From assembly GCF_000328565.1 (NCBI RefSeq), contig NC_019966.1:4650001-4714000 (forward strand): a stretch of 64,000 nucleotides of DNA, read 5' to 3'. The DNA is from Mycobacterium sp. JS623 (GTDB lineage: Bacteria > Actinomycetota > Actinomycetes > Mycobacteriales > Mycobacteriaceae). A program made the position numbers and the translations under genes. The notes beneath the pieces were generated by a model, which saw only the letters and a list, made by a program, of their open reading frames with translations, had not been told where the DNA came from and did not search any database. Of the stretch, positions 42,587 to 50,513 are shown one piece after another (within the stretch, counting starts at the first letter, position 1; each line of letters starts with the position of its first letter).

Positions 42587-43639
42587 ATGGCAATTAACGA
42601 AGCAAAGCTGAATGAGTTTGTCGGCAAGGCTGTCGGCGACCTTGGCGCTGCAGTCAGCGCCACGCTGGTCCTGGTCGGCGATCGGCTAGGGCTGTACCGG
42701 GCGCTGGCCGCCGAGTCGCTGACGTCGGAGGAGTTGGCCGCCAAGACCGGCACCAACGAGCGGTATGTCCGGGAATGGCTCGGCAACCAGGGCGCTGCCG
42801 GCTACGTCCAATTCGACCCGGACACAGGCAAGTGGTCGATGTCGCCGGAACAGGCGGCCTGCCTGGCCGATCCGAACGGTCCGGTGGACATGCCCGGTGC
42901 CTACAACATCGTCGAGGCGATGTTCCACGCGCTCGGTCGCACGGTTGATCACTTCAAGAGTGGCGAAGGCATGGAATGGGGCGAGCACCACCCCTGCCTG
43001 TTCGTCGGCACCGAACGCTTCTTCCGCGCCGGCTACAACGCGAACCTGCTCGAGTCGTGGTTGCCCGCACTCGACGGTGCGGTGGAGCGCTTGCAGGCCG
43101 GGGCGACGGTCGCGGACGTGGGCTGCGGTCACGGCGCAAGCACCGTGCTGATGGCGCAGGCCTATCCGAACTCGACGTTCATCGGTTACGACTATCACCC
43201 CGATTCGGTTCTGGTCGCGAACGAGCGGGCCAAGGCGGCCGGCGTGGAGAACGCGAGGTTCGAGGTCGCGGATGCGGTGAACTACTCCGGCAAGGACCTC
43301 GACCTGATCGCGTTCTTCGACTGTCTGCACGATATGGGTGATCCGGTCGGCGCCGCGCGACACGCACGAGACGCATTGGCGAGTGACGGGATAGCAATGA
43401 TCGTCGAGCCGTACGCCAACGATCGCGTTCAGGACAACCTCAACCCGGTTGGCCGCGTGATGTACGGGGCGTCGGCGCAGATCTGTGTGCCGGTGTCCTT
43501 GGCGCGCAACGGTCCGGCGCTGGGCGCTCAGGCGGGCGAGCAGCGGCTGCGCGAAGTAGTCGTGGACGCCGGCGGCTTCACCAGGTTCCGCCGTGCCACA
43601 GAGACACCGTTCAATCTCGTCCTCGAAGCGCGTCCCTGA
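42587..43639 (+). CDS. Two-domain SAM-dependent methyltransferase with N-terminal winged helix
   Basis: 350 residues from the ATG at 42587 (MAINEAKLNEFVGKAV). The N-terminal winged-helix part (LYRALAAESLTSEELAAKTG, NERYVREWL) is that of small-molecule O-methyltransferases and Rv2258-like proteins. The SAM domain has VADVGCGHGASTVLMA, FIGYDYHPDSV and the acidic residue of LIAFFDCLHDMGDP. The substrate is unknown. It ends just before a strong stem-loop at 43654. Confidence 0.9.
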   Translation: MAINEAKLNEFVGKAVGDLGAAVSATLVLVGDRLGLYRALAAESLTSEELAAKTGTNERYVREWLGNQGAAGYVQFDPDTGKWSMSPEQAACLADPNGPVDMPGAYNIVEAMFHALGRTVDHFKSGEGMEWGEHHPCLFVGTERFFRAGYNANLLESWLPALDGAVERLQAGATVADVGCGHGASTVLMAQAYPNSTFIGYDYHPDSVLVANERAKAAGVENARFEVADAVNYSGKDLDLIAFFDCLHDMGDPVGAARHARDALASDGIAMIVEPYANDRVQDNLNPVGRVMYGASAQICVPVSLARNGPALGAQAGEQRLREVVVDAGGFTRFRRATETPFNLVLEARP

Positions 43640-43653
43640 TCGCGTTATCTGCC

Positions 43654-43708
43654 GAACGTTCCGTACCGCTCGAAATTCCGACGATTTTTCGAGCGGTAGG
43701 GAACGTTC
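43654..43708. terminator. 22-bp stem-loop between convergent genes
   Basis: GAACGTTCCGTACCGCTCGA plus AA (43654-43675) pairs with 43687-43708 with one mismatch; the loop is 11 nt. It lies between the methyltransferase stop (43639) and the nitronate monooxygenase stop (43717), so it can serve as a bidirectional terminator. A T-run flanks the second arm. Confidence 0.75.
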
Positions 43709-43716
43709 GCCGGGAG

Positions 43717-44730
43717 CTAAGTCAGTGACCGCATGATTTCGGCGACCGTGGCCGACCTTGCCAGCCGATAGCCGGTACCCGCCCAGACGTTGACGGCGTG
43801 CGGATCGCCGGCCCGCACCGACGCCTGCCGCAGCGGGCTGGTCAGCCAGTGGATCTCCGGATAACCGAACGTCGCCTCGGCTTCATGTTCGTCGATGAAA
43901 CGATTGCGCAAGCCACGCGCGTAGCGGCCGGAGAACGCCCGCGTCACAACGGTTTCCGTGAACTGCGGGTCCTGTAGTGCGGCGCGGTGTACTGGGCTGC
44001 TGCCCGACTCGGCCGACAGCAGGAACGCCGTGCCGAGCTGCGCCGCGACCGCTCCGGCCGCCAACACCCGCCCGACATCGTCAGCTGTCATCAACCCGCC
44101 CGCGGCGACGACCGGCATGTCGACGGCGGACGCGACGTCGGCCAGCAGTTCATCGAGCGGTTGACGCGCAGGCTGCACGGCGGGATCGAACGTGCCGCGG
44201 TGACCACCGGCCGACGGGCCCTGCACCGCTACCGCATCAACGCCACGCGTAACCGCCGTGTGCGCCTCGGCCAGGGTCGTCACGGTGCCGACGACGGTGA
44301 CGCCGACTTCTCGCAACCGGCGGCACTCCTCTGCACTCGGCACGCCGAACGTGAACGAAGCCACCTCGGGCCGCACGTCGAGCAGCACTTCGATCTTGGC
44401 CGCCCAATGGTCGTCGTCGAACCGCGGCTCACCCAACTGGGCTCCGTATCGCTCGGCCTCGGGCGCGAGCGACTTGGCGTAGAGCTCGATGTCTTCGCGG
44501 GTGCCCGCACTTGGCTGTGGCACAAACAGATTCGCGCCCAGCGGACCCGCAGTCAGCCCACGTGCGGCGCTAAGCCGTTCCCCGAACGCCTCGGCTGTCA
44601 GGTAACCCGCGGCGACGAAGCCGAGCCCGCCGGCGTTAGTGCCTGCGGCCGCGAGTTCGGGCGTCGACGGTCCACCTGCCATGGGCGCGACGATGATCGG
44701 CACTGAAAGATCGCGGAAGTCGAACGCCAT
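43717..44730 (-). CDS. Nitronate monooxygenase (2-nitropropane dioxygenase family)
   Basis: An FMN TIM-barrel enzyme of 337 residues that oxidises nitronates such as propionate 3-nitronate. The N-terminus PIIVAPMAGGPSTPELAAAG and the motif VQGPSAGGHRGTF with its catalytic His are diagnostic. FMN phosphate-binding positions lie in PVVAAGGLMTADDVGRVLA. It stands alone, downstream of the GNAT pseudogene, and converges on the stem-loop at 43654-43708. Confidence 0.92.
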   Translation of the reverse strand: MAFDFRDLSVPIIVAPMAGGPSTPELAAAGTNAGGLGFVAAGYLTAEAFGERLSAARGLTAGPLGANLFVPQPSAGTREDIELYAKSLAPEAERYGAQLGEPRFDDDHWAAKIEVLLDVRPEVASFTFGVPSAEECRRLREVGVTVVGTVTTLAEAHTAVTRGVDAVAVQGPSAGGHRGTFDPAVQPARQPLDELLADVASAVDMPVVAAGGLMTADDVGRVLAAGAVAAQLGTAFLLSAESGSSPVHRAALQDPQFTETVVTRAFSGRYARGLRNRFIDEHEAEATFGYPEIHWLTSPLRQASVRAGDPHAVNVWAGTGYRLARSATVAEIMRSLT

Positions 44731-44760
44731 CGATCCTTAGTACCACCCGGTGCACAAGCG

Positions 44761-45094
44761 CTATCTGAGAGCCTTGCCGAACAGCAAGCAGTCCTGCGGC
44801 TCGGTGGAGATGTTCGGCAATACGGCATATCGAGCCATCCGACCCTCACAGGCCAGCCCGCTGCGCTCCAGCACCGCAGCCGAGCCGGCGTTGTCGACGT
44901 GGCAATGCGCCGTCACGCGGTAGACGGACGGGTCATGCTCGGCCTTGCCGAGCAGCAGTGCCAGCACCTCGGACATGATGCCCTTGCCCCACCTCCGGAT
45001 CGGATGCGATGCGCTCGAACAGCAGCTCGGCGTCGTCGATGGTTGGCGCGCGCAACGTGACCCGTGACCCGGTCAGCGTCTCCATGTCCGACAT
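44761..45094 (-). pseudogene. GNAT acetyltransferase gene with internal deletion and frameshift
   Basis: The start (METLTGSRVTLRAPTIDDAE, then LLFERIASDPE) and the end (RRWGKGIMSEVLALLLGKAE, then YRVTAHCHVDNAGSAAVLER) are both clear GNAT segments but sit in different frames. They meet at about 45000 with no central beta strands between them. Roughly 60 residues are missing. The junction CCGGAGGTGG can be read as DPEV in one frame and RRW in the other, so a deletion between short matching sequences is likely. The acetyl-CoA-binding loop survives only in the second half; the product would be inactive. Confidence 0.75.
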
Positions 45095-45114
45095 GAGTTC
45101 TATCCTGGGTTGAT

Positions 45115-45540
45115 ATGGCAATCACGTTCAACCACACCATCGTCGCAGCGAAAGACCGGCAGGAATCGGCCGACTTCTTCACCCATCTGTTCGGCCTGCC
45201 ACCGGCCAAGGAATTCGGCCCCTTCCTGGCGGTAGAGATCGACCATGGCGCCAGCCTCGACTACGCGCAGGTCGCCGAGGACGAGGACATCCGACCGCAG
45301 CACTACGCGTTCCTGGTGTCCGAGGACGAGTTCACCGAGATCTATGGCCGCATCCAGGCACGCGGTCTGCCGCACTGGGCTGATCCGCGCGGCAGCAGGC
45401 CCGGCGAAATCAACCACAACGACGGCGGCCGCGGCGTGTACTTCCAGGATCCCGGCGGCCATTACCTCGAAATCATCACCCGGCCCTACGGATCAGGTGC
45501 CGGTAGCGTCGCAGAGTCGCGGGATCGCGAACTCGAGTAG
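45115..45540 (+). CDS. VOC (glyoxalase-fold) protein
   Basis: 141 residues: MAITFNHTIVAAKDRQESAD at the start, then FFTHLFGLPPAKEFGPFLAV and a second module ending GVYFQDPGGHYLEIITRPY. His7, and the Glu of YLEI, are at the usual metal positions. The function is not predictable from the fold. Its last 48 nt overlap the 3' end of the convergent TetR gene. Confidence 0.88.
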   Translation: MAITFNHTIVAAKDRQESADFFTHLFGLPPAKEFGPFLAVEIDHGASLDYAQVAEDEDIRPQHYAFLVSEDEFTEIYGRIQARGLPHWADPRGSRPGEINHNDGGRGVYFQDPGGHYLEIITRPYGSGAGSVAESRDRELE

Positions 45541-46116
45541 CGAAATCGCGTGCGGCACCGGGGGCTGTCCAGCCGCCAACTGATACACAACCGCACCGTC
45601 CACGACTGCGAGGACCGACTTCACGCCCTGCGCAGTCGCTGCCCAGCCGTTCAGCGTCAGCACACGTGCGACGAGATCAGCTAAGACGCTGTTGTAATTC
45701 GTTATTACAGTGCGCAATTCGGGATGCTTGCCTGCCTGGAGGTATCGTTCGTAGATACCAGAGATGGTGGCGCGGGTGAAGGTCCAATTCTCGGCGTCAT
45801 GAACCGTTGCGATCTCGACGATCAGGCGCGCGGTCTCGTTCAGGCTGAGCTGTTGCGGTAGTCGGCTGATGAATTCCTCCGCCTGCTGTACCCATCCGTT
45901 GAGCATGAATTCCAGTCCCAATGCCCGCAATTCGTCGCGAGTGTCGAAGAAGGCGCGAAGCGTCGCCTCCGGAAGTCCGGCCTCGTCCGCGACGGAGCGA
46001 TACGTCACCGCATCGAATCCGCGTCTGCGCAGTACGGCTGCCGACGCACGAATCGACGCCCGACGTCGGTGCGCTGCGCGCGTCGACGGCTGACGTGACC
46101 CCGAAACGGTCGTCAT
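45493..46116 (-). CDS. TetR-family regulator of the amidohydrolase/ligase operon
   Basis: 207 residues. The helix-turn-helix lies at about residues 20-65 (ASIRASAAVLRRRGFDAVTY, then RSVADEAGLPEATLRAFF). The C-terminal domain is all helical with no recognised ligand motif. Its ATG overlaps the stop of the glutamine-synthetase-like gene (ATGA), so it is the third gene of an operon and probably controls that operon. The 3' end overlaps the convergent VOC gene. Confidence 0.88.
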   Translation of the reverse strand: MTTVSGSRQPSTRAAHRRRASIRASAAVLRRRGFDAVTYRSVADEAGLPEATLRAFFDTRDELRALGLEFMLNGWVQQAEEFISRLPQQLSLNETARLIVEIATVHDAENWTFTRATISGIYERYLQAGKHPELRTVITNYNSVLADLVARVLTLNGWAATAQGVKSVLAVVDGAVVYQLAAGQPPVPHAISLLEFAIPRLCDATGT

Positions 46117-47495
46117 AGATTAGTCAGGTATCGATCGCGCTCCCAATCAGTGACGACGCAGTGATATGAGTGCCATTCGGTGTATTTCATGTCGACGTAC
46201 TCCTCGATGAACTGAGACGGGAACACCTGGGCTGCCAACTTGCTTTCGGCGAAGGCATCGGTGGCTTCGAGCAGGTTGCGCGGCAGGCGCACCGCGTTGA
46301 CCGACGGGTCAGGCCGCACGTCGGTCAACTCGGTGTCGACTGGGTGACCCGGATCGAGGTCACCTTCGATGCCGTCGAGCCCTGCGGCGAGTAGGAAGGC
46401 AGCCGCGAGATAGGTGTTCGCCGAAGAGTCCACCGCACGGTTCTCAACGGCCGGTCGGTTCTTCGGCAGCCGCAGCATGCATGACCGATTCTGCTGACCG
46501 TATGCCGACCACACCGGCGCCCACGACGCCGTACCGTCGGCCAACCGCGGATTGAGCCGCTTGTACGAATTCACAGTCGGAGTGAGTATCGCCGCCAACG
46601 CGTCGGCATGTTTCATGATGCCGGCGATGAAGGAATATGCCAGGCTGCTCCACCCCATACCGCGGACATCGTTACTGTCCCGCATCAGATTCTCACCCGA
46701 GGTGGCCGAAACCAGGCTGATGTTGTAGTGATGGCCGGACCCCCAGGACTCCGTATACGGCTTGGGCATGAAGGTCGCCGCGAGGCCGTGGCGCTTGGCG
46801 ATCTGGCGGACCATGAGCCGGAAAAAGGACATCTTGTCGGCCATCGCTAGCGCTTCGTCGAAGGCGAAATCAAACTCGTACTGCCCGTCACCACCCTCGT
46901 GATCGAAGCTGTAGACACCGAATCCGCTGTCCTGCATGGCAGTAACGACTTCATCGAGAAATGGGGCCGCATCCAGCGTAGCCTCCGCGTCATACGCCGG
47001 GCAGGGGTGCAGACCGCCGCTGGGGGCCATCGGTGTCAGGTAGCCGCCGCGGCGGGCCGAGTCGTTGGGTTCAAAGACGAAAAGTTCGGTTTCGATGCCG
47101 AGGTTCATCGAGTACCCCATACCGCGTGCGCGCTCCAGCTGAGCCTTCAGGATGCTTCTTGGGCACTGGTCGAAAGGCTCAGCGCCGTCGAGAAGGAGAT
47201 CTGCCGCCATCCACACGAACCGGTCATCCCACGGCATGCGGCGCAGCGTCGTGATGTCCGGCATCGCGACGCACTCCTCCTCGTGCGGCAACATCGCGCC
47301 GAATCCAGTGACGCCACGCGGTGTGTAGCGCTCCGACCCGGCGACCAGATTTGGAAGGTGGTCGATCGGAACTACTTTCGATTTCGGGCGGCCATGTATG
47401 TCGATCCATGAGCCGAGGGCATATTTGACCCCTGCGCGTGCAAGCGATTCGGCGGTTTCGCGGTGCGTCTGTTGAATCGAGTGAATGGTGTCCAT
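46113..47495 (-). CDS. Glutamine-synthetase-like gamma-glutamyl ligase (GlnT type)
   Basis: 460 residues from the ATG at 47495, which has AAAAGGAG upstream. The GS fold is complete: N-terminal GSWIDIHGRPKSKVVPIDHL, metal ligands in MNLGIETELFVF and GGDGQYEFDF, the ATP/ammonia-site His in GSGHHYNISL, NSYKRLNPR, and the C-terminal ENRAVDSSANTYLAAA. The sequence is not that of GlnA1; it resembles the GlnT/gamma-glutamylmethylamide-synthetase group that glutamylates amines. It lies between the creatininase-like gene (13 nt upstream) and its regulator, suggesting use of an amine or amide as nitrogen source. Confidence 0.85.
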   Translation of the reverse strand: MDTIHSIQQTHRETAESLARAGVKYALGSWIDIHGRPKSKVVPIDHLPNLVAGSERYTPRGVTGFGAMLPHEEECVAMPDITTLRRMPWDDRFVWMAADLLLDGAEPFDQCPRSILKAQLERARGMGYSMNLGIETELFVFEPNDSARRGGYLTPMAPSGGLHPCPAYDAEATLDAAPFLDEVVTAMQDSGFGVYSFDHEGGDGQYEFDFAFDEALAMADKMSFFRLMVRQIAKRHGLAATFMPKPYTESWGSGHHYNISLVSATSGENLMRDSNDVRGMGWSSLAYSFIAGIMKHADALAAILTPTVNSYKRLNPRLADGTASWAPVWSAYGQQNRSCMLRLPKNRPAVENRAVDSSANTYLAAAFLLAAGLDGIEGDLDPGHPVDTELTDVRPDPSVNAVRLPRNLLEATDAFAESKLAAQVFPSQFIEEYVDMKYTEWHSYHCVVTDWERDRYLTNL

Positions 47496-47508
47496 GGTCG
47501 TTCTCCTT

Positions 47509-48243
47509 TTACAGGGGTGGGCGTTCCGTGTGTCCGGCCCGCGCTTTGGCGGCAATGACGTCGACGACTGCGTCAAACAACGTTTGCCCGAGCTCGGCTG
47601 TCGCTTCCGACGGACGTCCGGTAACACCGTTGCGCGACAACACCTTTGCTGTGTACCGAAAGGTCAACCCGGTGGTGCGGTCGACATCGTCGGCGTGCAG
47701 CATCGCCTCGACGTCTACCGCTTCCGGAGCGATATGCAGCATGATCGACGTTTCGGCGCAGTTGGCGTGAATGTCCTCACCATCTACGCAGACCGCTGTA
47801 TGGACCGCATCGCTTGCGTGCCACCAGTCCACCCATGCGGATTGCAGGTCTGGACGCAGGAACCTCAACCGATCGGTGGCGGTGGACAACGACCCCACGT
47901 TGCCCATGTGCGCGTTGACGAAGATCAGCTTCGTCAACCCGCTGTAGGCCGACCACTCCGCATACCGTTGTAGAAGGCAGGCAAGCTCCTCGGGAAACAG
48001 CGAAATGGTTCCAGGGAATGTCGTCCCGTGGCCGAGGCTGCACCCGATGGCGATCGGGGGCAACACAATCGTGTTTTCGACGGTGCTCGCCACGGCGTCG
48101 CAGAGCGCTGCGGCGATACGCGTGTCTGTGTCGGTCGGTAGGTGCGGACCGTGCTGCTCGGTTGCGCCGACTGGCACCAATCCGACATAGGCGGCAAGAT
48201 TCGCCTGGCCCAACGCGGTCGAGGTCGAATATCCCCACTGCAT
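47509..48243 (-). CDS. Creatininase-family metal-dependent amidohydrolase
   Basis: 244 residues from the ATG at 48243. Metal ligands typical of the family are present: Glu29 and His31 in PVGATEQHGPHLPTDTDTR, Asp40, His112 in VNAHMGN, and Glu164 in HANCAETS. Relatives hydrolyse creatinine, formamide-type amides, or trim peptides (MftE of mycofactocin synthesis). The NAHMGN replaces the usual NGHGGN, so substrate preference may differ. It is the first gene of an operon with the ligase and TetR genes. Confidence 0.88.
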   Translation of the reverse strand: MQWGYSTSTALGQANLAAYVGLVPVGATEQHGPHLPTDTDTRIAAALCDAVASTVENTIVLPPIAIGCSLGHGTTFPGTISLFPEELACLLQRYAEWSAYSGLTKLIFVNAHMGNVGSLSTATDRLRFLRPDLQSAWVDWWHASDAVHTAVCVDGEDIHANCAETSIMLHIAPEAVDVEAMLHADDVDRTTGLTFRYTAKVLSRNGVTGRPSEATAELGQTLFDAVVDVIAAKARAGHTERPPL

Positions 48244-48677
48244 CGCGACGCTCCAAATACCCGGAACATAACGCTGCTCCGATGTCCTACCGGGCTTTTG
48301 TCCCCTGGTGTGCCGACATTCCAGTGCTGCCGGTGCGCCCCTCGGTCCAGGCCTCGAAACGAGCGGAACCCTAGGCGCAGATCTCCTGTGGAGGTCTGCG
48401 GCCAAGCTAGGAAGCCGTCATTTCCCATCCATATCACTCGTGTTTCGTCTGTGTATCCATCATCGAGAGCCGCGACCCCAGTACGTCGACCATCGCCGTC
48501 GAGACGGGTCAGCATCTCAGGGCGGTTGCCCAGCACAGATACCAACTCGGCCACACCGCCCCGGACAAGCGGCCCTAGACCATGTCGCCAGCCTGCGGCG
48601 GTGGCCACTAGCCGTAACCCGCGACTGTTGCGGTAGGCGGACACGAACGGATTCGGCACGCGCAGTTGGGTATTGAG
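48244..48677 (-). other. Stretch upstream of the creatininase-like gene, possible gene remnant
   Basis: A minus-strand frame open from 48659 begins MPNPFVSAYRNSRGLRLVAT and continues AGWRHGLGPLVRGGVAELVS with plausible composition. It then runs across the creatininase start in another frame, so it cannot all be coding. No family is recognised. It may be the remains of a gene. The promoter of the creatininase operon should lie in the last 60 nt before 48243. Confidence 0.3.
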
Positions 48678-49154
48678 CTAGCCCACTGAGTGGCCGCGCT
48701 GCTCCTCTTGACCGCGGTAGTCGTCGGCCATCTTCGCAACGTGTTTGGGCAGTGCACCGGATGCGACGTCGGCGAGGCTGGTCTTCTCGAGCACCGAACG
48801 CATGCTGGCCCGCAGCGCGCGCCAGACGTCGGTCAATGCGGCCGTCGGCCCCGAGTACGGCAGGTCGCCGAGCCCGATGTCGCGCACGCTGGCCAGCGGG
48901 CCGTCGATGCAGCGCAAAACGTCGGCGATGCTGATCTCGACGGCGGGACGGGCCAGCTCGTAACCGCCGTCGCGGCCGCGATGGCTGCGCACCAGCCGGT
49001 CGGTGCGCAGATCCGACAGGATGTCGACCAGAAACTGCGGCGGAATGCCCTGGGCTTTAGCCAGGTCGTCGGTCTTGGCCAGGACGCCCTCGTCGATGGT
49101 GGCCAGCTGCACCATGGCCCGGACGGCATACTCCGCCTTGGCCGACATCCGCAT
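48678..49154 (-). CDS. Rrf2-family transcriptional regulator
   Basis: 158 residues from the ATG at 49154 ([20 protein letters not shown]). The winged helix is seen in [20 protein letters not shown] and [20 protein letters not shown]. The only cysteine is in LRCIDG, so the three-Cys Fe-S site of IscR/NsrR is absent, and it may sense a metabolite as CymR-type members do. It corresponds to Rv1287 beside cysN and cysD. It closes the cysD-cysNC-cysQ-hydrolase operon (10-nt gap) and probably regulates it. Confidence 0.92.
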   Translation of the reverse strand: MRMSAKAEYAVRAMVQLATIDEGVLAKTDDLAKAQGIPPQFLVDILSDLRTDRLVRSHRGRDGGYELARPAVEISIADVLRCIDGPLASVRDIGLGDLPYSGPTAALTDVWRALRASMRSVLEKTSLADVASGALPKHVAKMADDYRGQEEQRGHSVG

Positions 49155-49164
49155 GTTGGTCAGG

Positions 49165-49788
49165 CTAGTCGGGAATGTCGTGAGCGCTGGGAACCACGAC
49201 GGCGAACAGGTCCCCCATCGCGGCGAGGCTGGCGGCCTGCATGGCCTCCGCGGACACCGTCTCGTCACCCAATCCGGGCAGGGCGCGGGTGGCCGTCGCC
49301 GATGCGACGACCGTCGGCGTGTAGCCGAGGTTGAACGCCCCGCGGGCCGTCGAGTTCACGCACATGTGCGTCATGAAGCCCGCCAGCACGAGGTTGGTGG
49401 CATTGGAGGTCTTCAGCACCTCATCGAGGTCCGTCTGCACGAACGAGTTTGGATAGTTCTTCACCACTACGGGCTCGCCGTTGTGCGGGGCCACCCGCGA
49501 GACGATTGCGCCACTCTCTGCTTCGATGTCGTATAGCGAGCCGGGGCCGTCGTCGTGCTGGATGTGGATGACCGGGATGCCGGCCGAGCGCGCACGGTCG
49601 AGCAGTGCGGCAGCCTCGTCGAGCGCAGCTTGCACACCCTCGAGCTCCATGATTCCGCGCGTGTAGGTGTTCTGACAGTCGATCAGGATCAGGGTCGATT
49701 CGGCCAGACTGACCGGCTGTTGCGGCAGATCGGCGAGGACGCGCAGGGTCGGGTTGCTCACGCGCCAGACATTACTGGGCGTACTCAC
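49165..49788 (-). CDS. Isochorismatase-fold cysteine hydrolase
   Basis: 207 residues from the GTG at 49788, which overlaps the cysQ stop (GTGA); a second GTG at 49761 ([13 protein letters not shown]) is nearly as good. The catalytic triad is visible: Asp37 in [13 protein letters not shown], Lys110 in [10 protein letters not shown] and Cys143 in [15 protein letters not shown]. Family members hydrolyse amides such as nicotinamide or N-carbamoyl compounds. The position between cysQ and the Rrf2 gene suggests a link to sulfur metabolism, which is inference. Confidence 0.9.
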   Translation of the reverse strand: MSTPSNVWRVSNPTLRVLADLPQQPVSLAESTLILIDCQNTYTRGIMELEGVQAALDEAAALLDRARSAGIPVIHIQHDDGPGSLYDIEAESGAIVSRVAPHNGEPVVVKNYPNSFVQTDLDEVLKTSNATNLVLAGFMTHMCVNSTARGAFNLGYTPTVVASATATRALPGLGDETVSAEAMQAASLAAMGDLFAVVVPSAHDIPD

Positions 49789-50513
49789 CTGGTGACGGCC
49801 AGCACCGCATCGGCGAATTCAGGCCGACACACGATGAGGTCGGGCAATCGCGGATCGGGCTGGTTATAGGCCAGCGACGAGCCGTCGATGCGCGAAGTGT
49901 GCAGCCCGGCCGCGCGGGCCACTGCGACGGGCGCCGCGGAGTCCCACTCGTACTGGCCGCCCGCATGCACGTAGATGTCGGAGATGCCCTGCACGACGGA
50001 CGCGACCTTGGCGCCCGCCGAGCCCATTTCGACCAGCGTGCCGTCCAGCGCATCACGCACGGCGAGCGCAACCGCAGGCGGCCTGGTACGCGACACCACA
50101 ATCCGCGGCTTGTCCACGGTGGCGGGCGGCGGTACGACCGTCGGTGTCGCGAGCGTAATGCCTTGCGCCGGAAGGGCGACCGCACCGACCACCAGCTCGC
50201 CGGCTTGCCACAACGCCACATGCACGGCCCAGTCGTCGCGGCCCAGTTCGGAGAACTCCCGCGTGCCGTCGAGCGGGTCGACGATCCACACCCGCTCAGC
50301 GCTCAGGCGTACCGGATTGTCGGCGCCCTCCTCGGACAGCACCGCATCGCCGGGGCGCTGCGCGGTCAGCGCCTCCATCAAGAAGTCATGGGATCGCTTG
50401 TCCCCCGCGGCTTTCCGCTCTGCCTCGGTGGCATCCGCCAGCTCGGATCGCACATCGAGCAGCAGCTTGCCCGCCTCGGTCGCCAGTCGCGCGGCGACGT
50501 CGTGGTCGGTCAC
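49785..50513 (-). CDS. cysQ: 3'(2'),5'-bisphosphate nucleotidase CysQ
   Basis: A lithium-sensitive inositol-monophosphatase-fold enzyme, 242 residues, that hydrolyses PAP (and PAPS) to AMP (and APS). It removes the by-product of sulfotransfer and tunes the PAPS pool. Metal-binding motifs are VLSEEGAD, WIVDPLDGTREF and YEWDSAAPVAVAR. Its GTG overlaps the cysNC stop (GTGA), so it is translated together with the APS kinase that makes its substrate. Confidence 0.95.
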   Translation of the reverse strand: MTDHDVAARLATEAGKLLLDVRSELADATEAERKAAGDKRSHDFLMEALTAQRPGDAVLSEEGADNPVRLSAERVWIVDPLDGTREFSELGRDDWAVHVALWQAGELVVGAVALPAQGITLATPTVVPPPATVDKPRIVVSRTRPPAVALAVRDALDGTLVEMGSAGAKVASVVQGISDIYVHAGGQYEWDSAAPVAVARAAGLHTSRIDGSSLAYNQPDPRLPDLIVCRPEFADAVLAVTR

